A stretch of DNA of 39,945 nt from Streptomyces kronopolitis. Its GTDB lineage: Bacteria; Actinomycetota; Actinomycetes; Streptomycetales; Streptomycetaceae. Of the stretch, positions 1 through 7,322 are shown piece after piece. Both the position numbers and the translations under genes were made by a program. Where the stretch lies: assembly GCF_014646275.1 (NCBI RefSeq), contig NZ_BMND01000046.1, forward strand, positions 1 to 39,945, given 5' to 3'. Numbering within the stretch: position 1 is the first letter of the stretch; every line of letters starts with the position of its first letter. Below the pieces are notes generated by a model. The model searched no databases. It saw only the letters and a list, made by a program, of their open reading frames with translations, and had not been told where the DNA came from.

Positions 1-109
1 GCGCGCGGGCGTCGAGGGAGGGCGGGCGGACGCGGGGGCCGCGCCGCGCCGTGAGCCGCGCCCGCCCGGAGCGGGGCGGTGCCCCCGGGCGCGGGCTCGG
101 TGTCGCCGC

Positions 110-129
110 CGGCCCCTCCGGAGGGGCCG
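110..129. terminator. Candidate hairpin terminator upstream of the phosphatase gene
   Basis: A 20-nt perfect palindrome (10-bp stem with essentially no loop, core GGCCCCTCCGGAGGGGCC) lies in the 316-bp stretch before the first certain gene. It may end transcription arriving from outside the window. I see no gene in 55-370 and no poly-U tract, which is normal in Streptomyces. With such a small loop it could also be a protein-binding palindrome. Confidence 0.35.
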
Positions 130-370
130 CCGACGCGGGTCGGCTGTCGCGCGAAACGTTCACCCGCGGAAGTCTCGCATCCGCCGCCGACAATCGGTGC
201 TCCCGGCCGCCCGCCCGCCGCGGGCCGGGCCGCCGCGGCGCCCTCCCCGCGAGGCTTCCGGGCCTCCCCGCCCGGGGACAAAACGACCCGGTGCGCGATG
301 ATGGAAGTCCCGCGGTCGACGCCGCCCGCACCGAGAACGACCAGCCGAGAAGTCGGCGAGAGGTACGACG

Positions 371-964
371 ATGGCAGCGCGCATCTTCCTGGCCCGGCAC
401 GGACAGACCGAGTGGTCCCGCTCCGGCAGGCACACCGGCCGCACCGACGTCCCGCTGCTGGACGAGGGCCGGCGCGGCGCCGAACTGCTGGGCGAGCGGC
501 TGCACCGCGCCCCCTGGAACGGCCTGCCGGGCGTCGAGGTCCGCACCAGCCCGCTGGTGCGCGCCGAGGAGACCTGCCAGCTGGCCGGCTTCGGCGACCG
601 GGCGCAGCCGTGGGACGCCCTGATGGAGATCGACTACGGCGCGTACGAGGGCCTGACCCCCGACGAGATCAAGGCCGGGCGGCCGGACTGGCTGATCTGG
701 CGCGACGGGGTGCCGCAGGGCGAGACGCTCGCCGCGGTCGCCGCCCGGGCGGACGAGGTCATCGGCTGGGCGCGGTCGGCCGAGCGCGATGTGCTGGTCT
801 TCGCGCACGGCCACATCCTGCGCGCCCTGGGCGCCCGCTGGCTGGGCCTGGACATCTCCTTCGGCGCCCGGATCCGCCTGGAGCCGACGTCCCTGTCGGT
901 GCTCGGCTGGGCCTACGGGGAGCCGGCGATCGAGCGCTGGAACGACACCGGCCACCTCGGCTGA
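371..964 (+). CDS. Histidine phosphatase family protein (phosphoglycerate-mutase-like)
   Basis: This 197-aa cytosolic protein belongs to the histidine phosphatase (PGM/acid phosphatase) superfamily. The N-terminal signature LARHGQTEW (residues 7-15) carries the RHG catalytic histidine that is phosphorylated during turnover. A second conserved histidine lies in FAHGHILRAL near residues 152-161, and the acidic stretch MEIDYGAYEGLT is the usual mid-domain segment. The length is normal for a small single-domain phosphatase. The ATG is preceded by GAGAGG at a suitable distance. The substrate cannot be read from sequence; sugar phosphates or nucleotide-derived monophosphates are possible. It stands alone and is convergent with the next gene. 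Confidence 0.9.
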   Translation: MAARIFLARHGQTEWSRSGRHTGRTDVPLLDEGRRGAELLGERLHRAPWNGLPGVEVRTSPLVRAEETCQLAGFGDRAQPWDALMEIDYGAYEGLTPDEIKAGRPDWLIWRDGVPQGETLAAVAARADEVIGWARSAERDVLVFAHGHILRALGARWLGLDISFGARIRLEPTSLSVLGWAYGEPAIERWNDTGHLG

Positions 965-1040
965 CCGGCCCGCGGCACCGGGCCCGCCCGGGAGCCGACG
1001 GCACGTCAGCCGCGCCCCCGTCCGCCGCCCGCGCGGCCGT

Positions 1041-2501
1041 TCAGCCGCCGGCCCCCGCACCCGGCACGCCCCCGCCCGTCGCGGATTCCGCCGCCGCCGA
1101 GGCCGCGTGCCGGGCCAGGAAGTCGTCGACCGCCCCCCGGTCGCGGTGCGCCCGCAGCCGCCGGGCGGTGGCGTCGAGCATGGTGCGGATCCGCGCCGAG
1201 CGGACCTGCTTCAGCAGCGCCAGCACCCGCACCCCGGCCGCGGCGGCCTCCTCGTGGGCCCCGCCGGCCGCGAGGTTGCCCGCCAGCTCGGCGGTGAACA
1301 GGGCGATGTTGCGGGTGAAGTGCGGGTCCTGCAGCGCCACCGCCCGGCGGGCGTGGTCCGCCGCGCGCTCCGCGTCGCCCAGCGCCGACCAGCACTGCGC
1401 CTCCAGGCCCGCCAGCTCGGCCTCGCCGTAGAACGTCATCCACTCCGGGTCGCCGTCCCGCGGCCCGGCCGCGAACAGCCGCTCGGCCCGGGCCAGCGCC
1501 TGCTCGCAGCCGGAGCGGTCGGCGAGCCCGGCCCAGCCGCCCGCCTCCCGCAGCGCCAGCAGTGACAGCAGCCGCGGTGAGGCCAGGTGCTTGGCGGCCT
1601 GCTGCGCGGCCTGCGCGGCGCGCACCGCCTCGCGCGGGCGCCCGGCGTCGCGGGCGAGGAAGGCCGTGTTGCAGAAGGCGTGCGCCTCCAGGGCGGCGTC
1701 GCCGCAGACCCGGGCGGTGGCCAGGGCCTCCGCGTAGTGCGAGCGGGCGTCGTCGAAGCGGCCCGAGTCGTGTGCCAGCCAGCCGACGGTGATGGCGAGT
1801 TCGCCCGCCCCGGCGTGCAGCCGGTCGGACACCGAGCGGCGCTGCACATCCGCGTCCAGCAGCTCGTAGGCGGCGCGCAGCGGCTGGGCGGCGCGGCGGT
1901 AGATGCCCTCCGCGCCGTGCCGGTCGTCCAGCAGCCGGATGTGGCGGACGGCTTCCTCGACGGCGGCGGCCTCGGCGGCTCCGGCCCGTGTGACGGGCGG
2001 TGTCCGGGGCCCCGGCACCGGGGCGGACACGGCGGCGGCAGCGGCCTCGACGGGATGCAGGGCGGCGAAGCCCAGGGCTGCCGCCGGGCCGCCGGTGATG
2101 AACGCGCGACGCAGCACGTCGCTCTCCTCGCAGATCTGGATACGGGTATCGCGGTGGTCGGGGTCGGGTGCCAGGGGCGCGGCGCCGGCCGCCGCGGCAC
2201 GCGCCCCCCGTCCGCGTACCGCCTCGCGTGGCACGAACCCCATGTCGGGCAGCGTCAGCCCGGGGAACATGTGCCGGAAGACCCGCTCGTAGGCGTAGTT
2301 CGGACACCGGATCTCCCCGGACTCGACGCGCCCCACATAGCGGGCGTCGCACGAGACCTGCTCGCCGATCTCACGGGCGGACCGTCGGACCGCCGCCGCG
2401 AACTCGCCCGGTGACAGCCGGCCGCGCAGCTGTCGGAAGGCGAGGTTCGGACGGGCGGGTACGGTGCGGGACGACGCTGATCGTGCTTCTGGCGGCGCCA
2501 T
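1041..2501 (-). CDS. XRE-type helix-turn-helix regulator with TPR-like C-terminal region
   Basis: A 486-aa putative transcription regulator. Residues about 18-75 form a Cro/C1-like helix-turn-helix domain, with the recognition region around DARYVGRVESGEIRCP. The rest is a long Ala/Arg/Leu-rich helical region with repeated 35-40-residue units of the kind seen in TPR-containing Streptomyces regulators, which probably bind a peptide or protein partner. Between the two, at residues 130-152, is a run starting LRRAFITGG followed by Ala/Gly/Leu, which looks like a twin-arginine or membrane segment although it is internal. The start at 2501 is chosen because GGAG lies upstream and the HTH begins soon after; an in-frame start at 2654 would add a tail without an obvious domain. 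It is divergent from the hypothetical gene at 2747. Confidence 0.8.
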   Translation of the reverse strand: MAPPEARSASSRTVPARPNLAFRQLRGRLSPGEFAAAVRRSAREIGEQVSCDARYVGRVESGEIRCPNYAYERVFRHMFPGLTLPDMGFVPREAVRGRGARAAAAGAAPLAPDPDHRDTRIQICEESDVLRRAFITGGPAAALGFAALHPVEAAAAAVSAPVPGPRTPPVTRAGAAEAAAVEEAVRHIRLLDDRHGAEGIYRRAAQPLRAAYELLDADVQRRSVSDRLHAGAGELAITVGWLAHDSGRFDDARSHYAEALATARVCGDAALEAHAFCNTAFLARDAGRPREAVRAAQAAQQAAKHLASPRLLSLLALREAGGWAGLADRSGCEQALARAERLFAAGPRDGDPEWMTFYGEAELAGLEAQCWSALGDAERAADHARRAVALQDPHFTRNIALFTAELAGNLAAGGAHEEAAAAGVRVLALLKQVRSARIRTMLDATARRLRAHRDRGAVDDFLARHAASAAAESATGGGVPGAGAGG

Positions 2502-2682
2502 GGCGGACCCTCTCCGTGCCCTTTCCGTGCCATCCTGCGGCGTTGCCGCCTCCTGGCGGTGCGGCGGGACGACCGTACCGGCTGTGATGGCTTCGATACG
2601 CACAGTTTGGTCGCAAATCGGATATCTCACGCGCGATCTGCCATGAACTGCCATCCTTTGCAGCGTTACGCCGCCGTAGCTG

Positions 2683-2712
2683 TTGACACGTCCGGACGTT
2701 GAACCCGGTGTA
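2683..2712 (+). promoter_or_regulatory. Candidate sigma-70-type promoter for the gene at 2747
   Basis: A perfect -35 hexamer TTGACA (2683-2688) is followed after 18 bp by a weak -10 (GGTGTA, 2707-2712). It sits 35 bp before the GTG start at 2747, in the 245-bp divergent gap with the HTH regulator. The -10 is poor, so an activator may be needed; the divergent regulator is a natural candidate. Confidence 0.45.
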
Positions 2713-2746
2713 AAGGGCGCACCGCGTGCAGGAGGAGGGGTTCTCC

Positions 2747-3214
2747 GTGTGGGAGACCGGCGTGAGCAGGGGCGGCAACGGGTCCGCGGGCCAGGCCGGC
2801 GGCCGGCGGGGGCAGGTGGTCAAGGGCGGCGCACCGCCCGCGGCGGAGCGGCAGTGTGACCTCGTCACGGTGCCGGCCCGGCAGGGACTGGAGGCCGTGG
2901 ACATCCTCCGGCTGCGGGACGGCGTCGGCCCGGTGCTGCACGACGGCGCCTGCGACACCCTCGGCTTCCTGGTACCGGCGGGCACCGCGGCGGGCTGGGA
3001 CGTACCGGGCAGCGCCTGTACGCAGACCTCCGGACGGGGCATCAACCTGGCCGCGCTGTGCGGCGAGGGGGCCCCGGCGGGGCCGCCGGCGACCGGCACC
3101 GGCTGGCTGGTGCCCCCGGAGGGCGCCGGCGCCGACGCCACCGACCCGGCCGTGCTGCGCGAGGCGCTCGGCGAGGCCGCCCGCACGATCGAGGCCGTCG
3201 ACCGCTGCCAGTAG
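2747..3214 (+). CDS. Conserved hypothetical protein, possibly Prim-Pol-related fragment family
   Basis: A 155-aa soluble protein that I do not recognise with certainty. The GTG at 2747 is preferred over the in-frame GTG at 2726 because GGAGGAGGGG (2731-2740) is well placed for 2747 and would lie inside the gene if 2726 were used. Visible features are a Gly-rich N-terminus, a central CDLVTVPARQGLEAVDILRL strand/helix unit, a VGPVLHDGACDTLGFLVP segment, and GWLVPPEG near the C-terminus. The GPV...FLVP and LVPPE pattern recalls short Streptomyces proteins distantly related to bifunctional primase-polymerase N-terminal domains. That link is only an impression. No signal peptide or membrane span is seen. 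It is divergent from the HTH regulator and ends convergently before a strong hairpin. Confidence 0.7.
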   Translation: MWETGVSRGGNGSAGQAGGRRGQVVKGGAPPAAERQCDLVTVPARQGLEAVDILRLRDGVGPVLHDGACDTLGFLVPAGTAAGWDVPGSACTQTSGRGINLAALCGEGAPAGPPATGTGWLVPPEGAGADATDPAVLREALGEAARTIEAVDRCQ

Positions 3215-3272
3215 CGGCGCCCGGGCCGTACGCGCCGCCGGTTCGAGGGCGCCCCGGTCAGGAACGAAGCGG

Positions 3273-3306
3273 CGAGGGCCGCCCGGCGGGTGCCGGGCGG
3301 CCCTCG
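3273..3306. terminator. Bidirectional terminator hairpin
   Basis: A perfect 15-bp GC-rich stem with a GGGT loop lies between the convergent genes ending at 3214 (+) and 3329 (-). It can serve both directions. Confidence 0.8.
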
Positions 3307-3328
3307 GGGTGTTCAGGGTGCCGGGGGC

Positions 3329-4582
3329 TCAGCGGGCGGCGGGTTCGCTGTCCCGGGCCGGGCGCGGGATCGTGGTGCCGCGGCGCCGCTCGCCGAGCCG
3401 GCGCTGCACGCCGCGCACCAGCCGCGTCGCGGTGAAGCCCGCGCCGGACACGAAGCGCATCGACGGGCCGAACGACGGCGCGGTGAGCGGCCCCGCGAAG
3501 AACAGCCCGGGCCAGGACGATTCGAAGCCGGAACTCAGCTCGGGCGCCCGGCTGCCGCCCACCGTCCACAGCGCCGTGCGCACCTGGGGCGGGAGCATCC
3601 GCAGCCGCCCCAGGTCCGGGGTGAACCCGGTGGCGGCGACCACGTGGTGGGTCTCCAGCGTCTCGGTGCCGCCCTCCGTATGGGTCAGGTGGAGCCGCAC
3701 CCCGTCGTCGCGGGCGGTCGCGGCCCGGATCCGGTGGCCGGGCAGCACCGGCACCAGCGGCTCGAAGCGCTCCCGCAGCCACCAGGCGCCGGCCGGGCCC
3801 AGGGCGCGCTCCGCGATCCGCAGCCGGGTCGCCGCGGGCAGCCGGCGCACCGCCCAGGGCAGTTGCGACCAGACCCGGTTCGGCCAGCCGGTGCCCAGCG
3901 CGGAGTGCGGGTCGCGCAGCGCACGCAGCCGGCCGCGGTCCAGCGGCTGCGGCGGGGCGAGCCAGCGCAGCCGGTCGGCGCGGGCCACGATGCGGGGCCG
4001 GGCGCCCTGTTCGGCCAGCAGGGTCGCGGTCTCCAGCGCGCTCTGCCCGGAGCCGACGACGGTGACATCCCGGTCGGCGAAGCGGCGCAGATCGCGGTGG
4101 TCGCTGCTGTGGGAGGCCAGCTCGGCGGGCAGATCGAGCAGCGGCCAGGGGCGGTTGACGAACGGCCGCAGGCCGACGGCGAGGACCACGGTGCGCGTCG
4201 CGATCCGCTCGCCGGTGTCCGTCTCGACCTGGAAGCCCTCGCCGTCCGGGCGGACGGCGGTGACGGTGACCTCGTCGATCCCGGGCACGGCCTGTTCGCC
4301 GAACCAGCTGCCGTACGCGGTGAAGGTGTCGAGGGGCAGCGGGACGCCGTGCTCGGCGGTCAGGTCGTGGGCGGCGCAGTAGTCGGCGAGGGTGTGGGCG
4401 CCCGCCGGGGCGGAGAGGTCGGAGCACCAGGGTTCGGACGTGAGGAACATGCCGTCGGGCATGTGGTCGCGCCAGGAGGCCATCGGCCGGCCCAGGACCC
4501 GCAGCCGCAGTCCGGCCGCCGCCGCGTGTGCGGCGATCGAGAGTCCGTAGGGGCCGGCGCCCACCACCACGAGGTCGTACAT
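3329..4582 (-). CDS. FAD/NAD(P)-binding monooxygenase-like oxidoreductase
   Basis: A 417-aa flavoprotein with two Rossmann nucleotide-binding motifs: GAGPYG at residues 8-13 for FAD and GSGQSA at 177-182 for NAD(P)H. An ATGF motif in VVAATGFTPDLG near residues 322-333 is typical of flavin-containing and N-hydroxylating monooxygenases. The motif layout fits a cytosolic monooxygenase or oxidoreductase acting on a small molecule or lipid precursor. The substrate is unknown. It is the last gene of a leftward operon (sugar transferase, glycosyltransferase, ATP-grasp, this gene) with gaps of about 84 bp, so a role in tailoring a surface glycoconjugate is an inference from position. The C-terminal 20 residues are Arg-rich and probably disordered. 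Both nucleotide motifs look intact, unlike those of two operon partners. Confidence 0.85.
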   Translation of the reverse strand: MYDLVVVGAGPYGLSIAAHAAAAGLRLRVLGRPMASWRDHMPDGMFLTSEPWCSDLSAPAGAHTLADYCAAHDLTAEHGVPLPLDTFTAYGSWFGEQAVPGIDEVTVTAVRPDGEGFQVETDTGERIATRTVVLAVGLRPFVNRPWPLLDLPAELASHSSDHRDLRRFADRDVTVVGSGQSALETATLLAEQGARPRIVARADRLRWLAPPQPLDRGRLRALRDPHSALGTGWPNRVWSQLPWAVRRLPAATRLRIAERALGPAGAWWLRERFEPLVPVLPGHRIRAATARDDGVRLHLTHTEGGTETLETHHVVAATGFTPDLGRLRMLPPQVRTALWTVGGSRAPELSSGFESSWPGLFFAGPLTAPSFGPSMRFVSGAGFTATRLVRGVQRRLGERRRGTTIPRPARDSEPAAR

Positions 4583-4666
4583 GGAAGGTCCCTGCTCTTT
4601 CTCTTGGTGCGGTGTGGAGGACCCCGGGCCGGCGGGTCCGGCGCAGGTCGTCGGGTGCCGCGCCGC

Positions 4667-5812
4667 TCACGGCCGGAGAGGCGGTCCCGGCGCGGGTGCG
4701 GGCGGCACCCCGCGCGGCGCCGCGAGGGGGCGTGCGAGCGGCGGGGGTGTGCGGGCGGTGCCGCCGGGGGGTGCGGGGCGGGTGTCCCGGGGCCGCGGCC
4801 CCGGAGCGCCGGGGACGGGCGGCACCGTGCGGCCGGTCAGGTCCAGGTGCAGCGCCCGGACCGCGTCGAGTCCCGAGGACGGGTCGGTGAAGAGCCGGAA
4901 GCGGGCGCCGGGCCGTACGCCCGCGCCGAGCAGATGGTGGCGGCCGTCCGCGTCCCGGCGGAAGTCCAGGTCGAGCAGGCCACGGTGGGCCAGGTGCCCG
5001 GCCAGCCGCAGCGCGGCCCGTTCGACCTCGGGGTGGGGCAGCCGGCGGCCGGCGGTGGCCGGTCCGGTCCACGGGCGGCCGCGTCCCGCCCGGCCCGTGC
5101 CGCCGATCAGGCAGCGGCCGCCGCGGGTGAAGCAGCCGTGGAAGAACCAGTCGGTGCCGGGTCCGGCGGGTAGCGGGCGCCGCAACAGCAGGCCGCCGCC
5201 GGCGTGTTCGGCCAGTTCGTGGAGCCGTCGGGCGTCGTCGGGTGTGTGCACCACAATGCTGCCGGACAGCCCGGCCGGCGGGGGCCGCAGCCACGGGTGG
5301 CGCCACAGGGCGACCAGCGGCAGCCCGAGCCCGGACGCCGCCTCGGCGGCCTGCCGCGGTCCGGTGGGGACGGCGGTCGCCGGGTGCGGCAGGCCCAGCT
5401 CCCGGCACAGCAGGGCGAGTTCGGCCGGGTCGGTGAGCCGCTGGGGCGGGCCGGGCAGCAGGTAGCGGCCCAGCAGCCGGCTGGCGAGCCGGGCCGCGGC
5501 GAGGGCGGCCCGGTCGTCCACGGGGAGCAGCACGGCGGGCCGGCCCAGGCCCTCGGAGAGGTCGCGCAGCAGGTCCAGCAGCGCGGCGGGCGACGGCGGC
5601 CCGGCCGGGTGGAGGTGCATCCGGTGCAGGTGGCGCGAGCGGCCGACCGGGCCGCCCGCGGCGGCGGCCACCGCGTGCACCTCAACCCCGGCCCGGCCCA
5701 GGGAGCGGACCGCGCCGAGGGTGTCGCGGGGGAGGGGGCCGGGGCCGAGCCGGAGCAGCAGGACGGGCACCCCGGTGTCCAGCGGCGGCACGGCGCGGGG
5801 GCCCTCACCCAC
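4667..5812 (-). CDS. ATP-grasp-like protein with degenerate catalytic motifs
   Basis: A 381-aa protein with the layout of the actinobacterial ATP-grasp carboxylate-amine ligase family: N-terminal Rossmann-like part (VLLLRLGPGPL, residues 17-27), VDDRAALAA near 98-106, ATP-binding region at about 165-215 and a C-terminal lobe at 260-325 ending in the family-typical LHLDLTGR. Key positions differ from relatives as I remember them. The ATP-contacting lysine of the VVVKN-type strand aligns with Leu169 in LVALWRHPW. The metal-binding D-F-N of the LLDFNPR-type motif reads Gly296-Ala297-Gly298 in LLGAGVRPGARF. The reading frame is uninterrupted. The last 60 residues are Pro/Ala/Arg-rich. The start is GTG, with GAGGGAG 9 nt upstream. 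It is either an inactive scaffold or a diverged ligase. Confidence 0.75.
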   Translation of the reverse strand: MGEGPRAVPPLDTGVPVLLLRLGPGPLPRDTLGAVRSLGRAGVEVHAVAAAAGGPVGRSRHLHRMHLHPAGPPSPAALLDLLRDLSEGLGRPAVLLPVDDRAALAAARLASRLLGRYLLPGPPQRLTDPAELALLCRELGLPHPATAVPTGPRQAAEAASGLGLPLVALWRHPWLRPPPAGLSGSIVVHTPDDARRLHELAEHAGGGLLLRRPLPAGPGTDWFFHGCFTRGGRCLIGGTGRAGRGRPWTGPATAGRRLPHPEVERAALRLAGHLAHRGLLDLDFRRDADGRHHLLGAGVRPGARFRLFTDPSSGLDAVRALHLDLTGRTVPPVPGAPGPRPRDTRPAPPGGTARTPPPLARPLAAPRGVPPAPAPGPPLRP

Positions 5813-5896
5813 GACGGCGGGCTCCCTCGTGGGCCCCGGCCCCCGCCGCCCCTTCCCTCCGGTGCCCTTGCTGCACGGACTCGGCCATGGCGGTGC

Positions 5897-7171
5897 CTAT
5901 CTGTTCGAGAGCGGGGACGGGGCGGGCGAGCGGGCCGGGTCGGGCAGCGACACGCTCGCCGCCGGGAGCGCCCCCGTCCGGCCCTGCGGCGGGGGCACCG
6001 GCACCGGGGCCGTCCGCGCCGGGGCCCGCCGCCGGGCCGGTACGGACGCCAGGACCTGCTCGTAGACCGCCGTCAGCGCCTCGGCGCCGCGGGTGATGTC
6101 ATAGCGCCGCACCACCGGCGGGACCGGCAGCCGGCCCGGCCCCTCGCGCCGCAACTCCCGCAGCGCGGTGGACAGTTCGTGCACCACCGGGCTGAAGTGC
6201 CGGGCACCGGGCGCCTGGTCGGCGGGCAGCTCGTCGACGGCCGGGCAGCTGCCGTGGAGCACGTGCAGGCCGGACGCGAGGGCCTCCACGACGGCCAGCC
6301 CGAACGCCTCGGAGGGGGAGGGCGAGACGAAGACGTCGACGGCCGAGAGCAGTCCCGGGATGTCGGGCCCGGCCCACGTCCCGCCGTCGTCCTCGGTGTC
6401 GACCGCGCCGCCCCGGGTGCCCAGCAGATGGATCCGGTCGCCCGAACCGAACTGCTCCGCCATCCGCCGCAGCATCTCCCGCTCCGGCCCCTCGCCGGCC
6501 AGCAGCAGATGCACGCCCGGCAGCTGCGTCACCGCCCGGACCAGGATGTCGAACCGCTTGCCCGGCACCAGCCGGCCGGCCCCGCCGACCACGAAGGCGT
6601 CCAGCGGCAGCCCCAGCCGGGTGCGGACCAGCGCCCGGGCGGCCGGGTCGAAGGCGAAGCGGTGCGCCTCGATGCCGTTGGGCACCACATGGATCCGCCG
6701 CTCCGGTACGCCCCAGCGGCGCAGCCGGGCGGCGACGGTGTCCGAGACGGCGACCGTCGCCGCTCCCAGCCGCTCGGTGGCCCGGTAGAGCGTCCGCACG
6801 CCGCGGGTCAGCCGGCGGCCCTCGATCACCGCGTCGCCCAGGGAGTGCTCGGTGGCGACCACGGCCCGGACGCCGGCCATCCGGGCGGCGATCCGGCCGT
6901 AGACGCAGGCCCGGTAGAGGTGGGTGTGCACCAGGTCGTAGCCGCCGTCGCGGATCAGCCCGGCGAGGCGGGGGAGCGCGATCAGATCCCGCTCGCCGGT
7001 CATCCCGAGGTGGGTGACGCGGGTGCCGTCGGCCTCGATGCCCTCGGCGACCGGCCCCGGGCCGGTCAGGCTGACGACCTCGCAGTGCGCGGGCAGCCGC
7101 CGCAGCAGCAGCCGCAACTGCTGCTCCGCGCCGCCCACTTCGAGGCCTGTGATCACATGCAGAACCTTCAC
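5897..7171 (-). CDS. GT4-family glycosyltransferase
   Basis: A 424-aa retaining glycosyltransferase of the GT-B fold that transfers a sugar from an NDP-sugar to an acceptor at the cytosolic membrane face. The N-terminal domain opens with VLHVITGLEVGGAEQQL (residues 3-19), the glycine loop and GGAE motif of GT4 enzymes. Further landmarks are HTHLYRA, VPNGIEAHRF, the donor-domain entry GGAGRLVPGKRFDILV, LLAGEGPE, and the EX7E-type SPSEAFGLAVVEALASG. All expected binding motifs look present. The C-terminal 40 residues are Pro/Arg-rich and probably disordered. The GTG start has GGAGG 7 nt upstream. It sits between the sugar-phosphate transferase and the ATP-grasp gene, so it probably extends the lipid-linked or surface glycan of this operon. 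Confidence 0.92.
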   Translation of the reverse strand: MKVLHVITGLEVGGAEQQLRLLLRRLPAHCEVVSLTGPGPVAEGIEADGTRVTHLGMTGERDLIALPRLAGLIRDGGYDLVHTHLYRACVYGRIAARMAGVRAVVATEHSLGDAVIEGRRLTRGVRTLYRATERLGAATVAVSDTVAARLRRWGVPERRIHVVPNGIEAHRFAFDPAARALVRTRLGLPLDAFVVGGAGRLVPGKRFDILVRAVTQLPGVHLLLAGEGPEREMLRRMAEQFGSGDRIHLLGTRGGAVDTEDDGGTWAGPDIPGLLSAVDVFVSPSPSEAFGLAVVEALASGLHVLHGSCPAVDELPADQAPGARHFSPVVHELSTALRELRREGPGRLPVPPVVRRYDITRGAEALTAVYEQVLASVPARRRAPARTAPVPVPPPQGRTGALPAASVSLPDPARSPAPSPLSNR

Positions 7172-7322
7172 CGGATGCCTCCAGGGATAGCGGCCGGGGT
7201 GGTGGTCCGGCCGGGGGCCGCCGGGCCGGTCGGCCCGTCCGCGGGCAGTGCCCGGCGGCCCGGCGGATGCGGGGCGCGGGGGATGCGGGGGGTGCGCCAG
7301 GGGGTGTCCGCGGCCGCGGCGC

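Noticed and set aside
1..54. Frame open from the window edge to a TGA at 52-54, possibly the 3' end of an upstream gene
   Set aside because: Only 17 codons of low-complexity Arg/Gly/Ala sequence, compatible with chance in this GC content.
79..1431. 450-codon plus-strand open frame
   Set aside because: Shadow frame over the histidine phosphatase and the reverse of the HTH regulator; Arg/Ala/Pro-rich translation without motifs.
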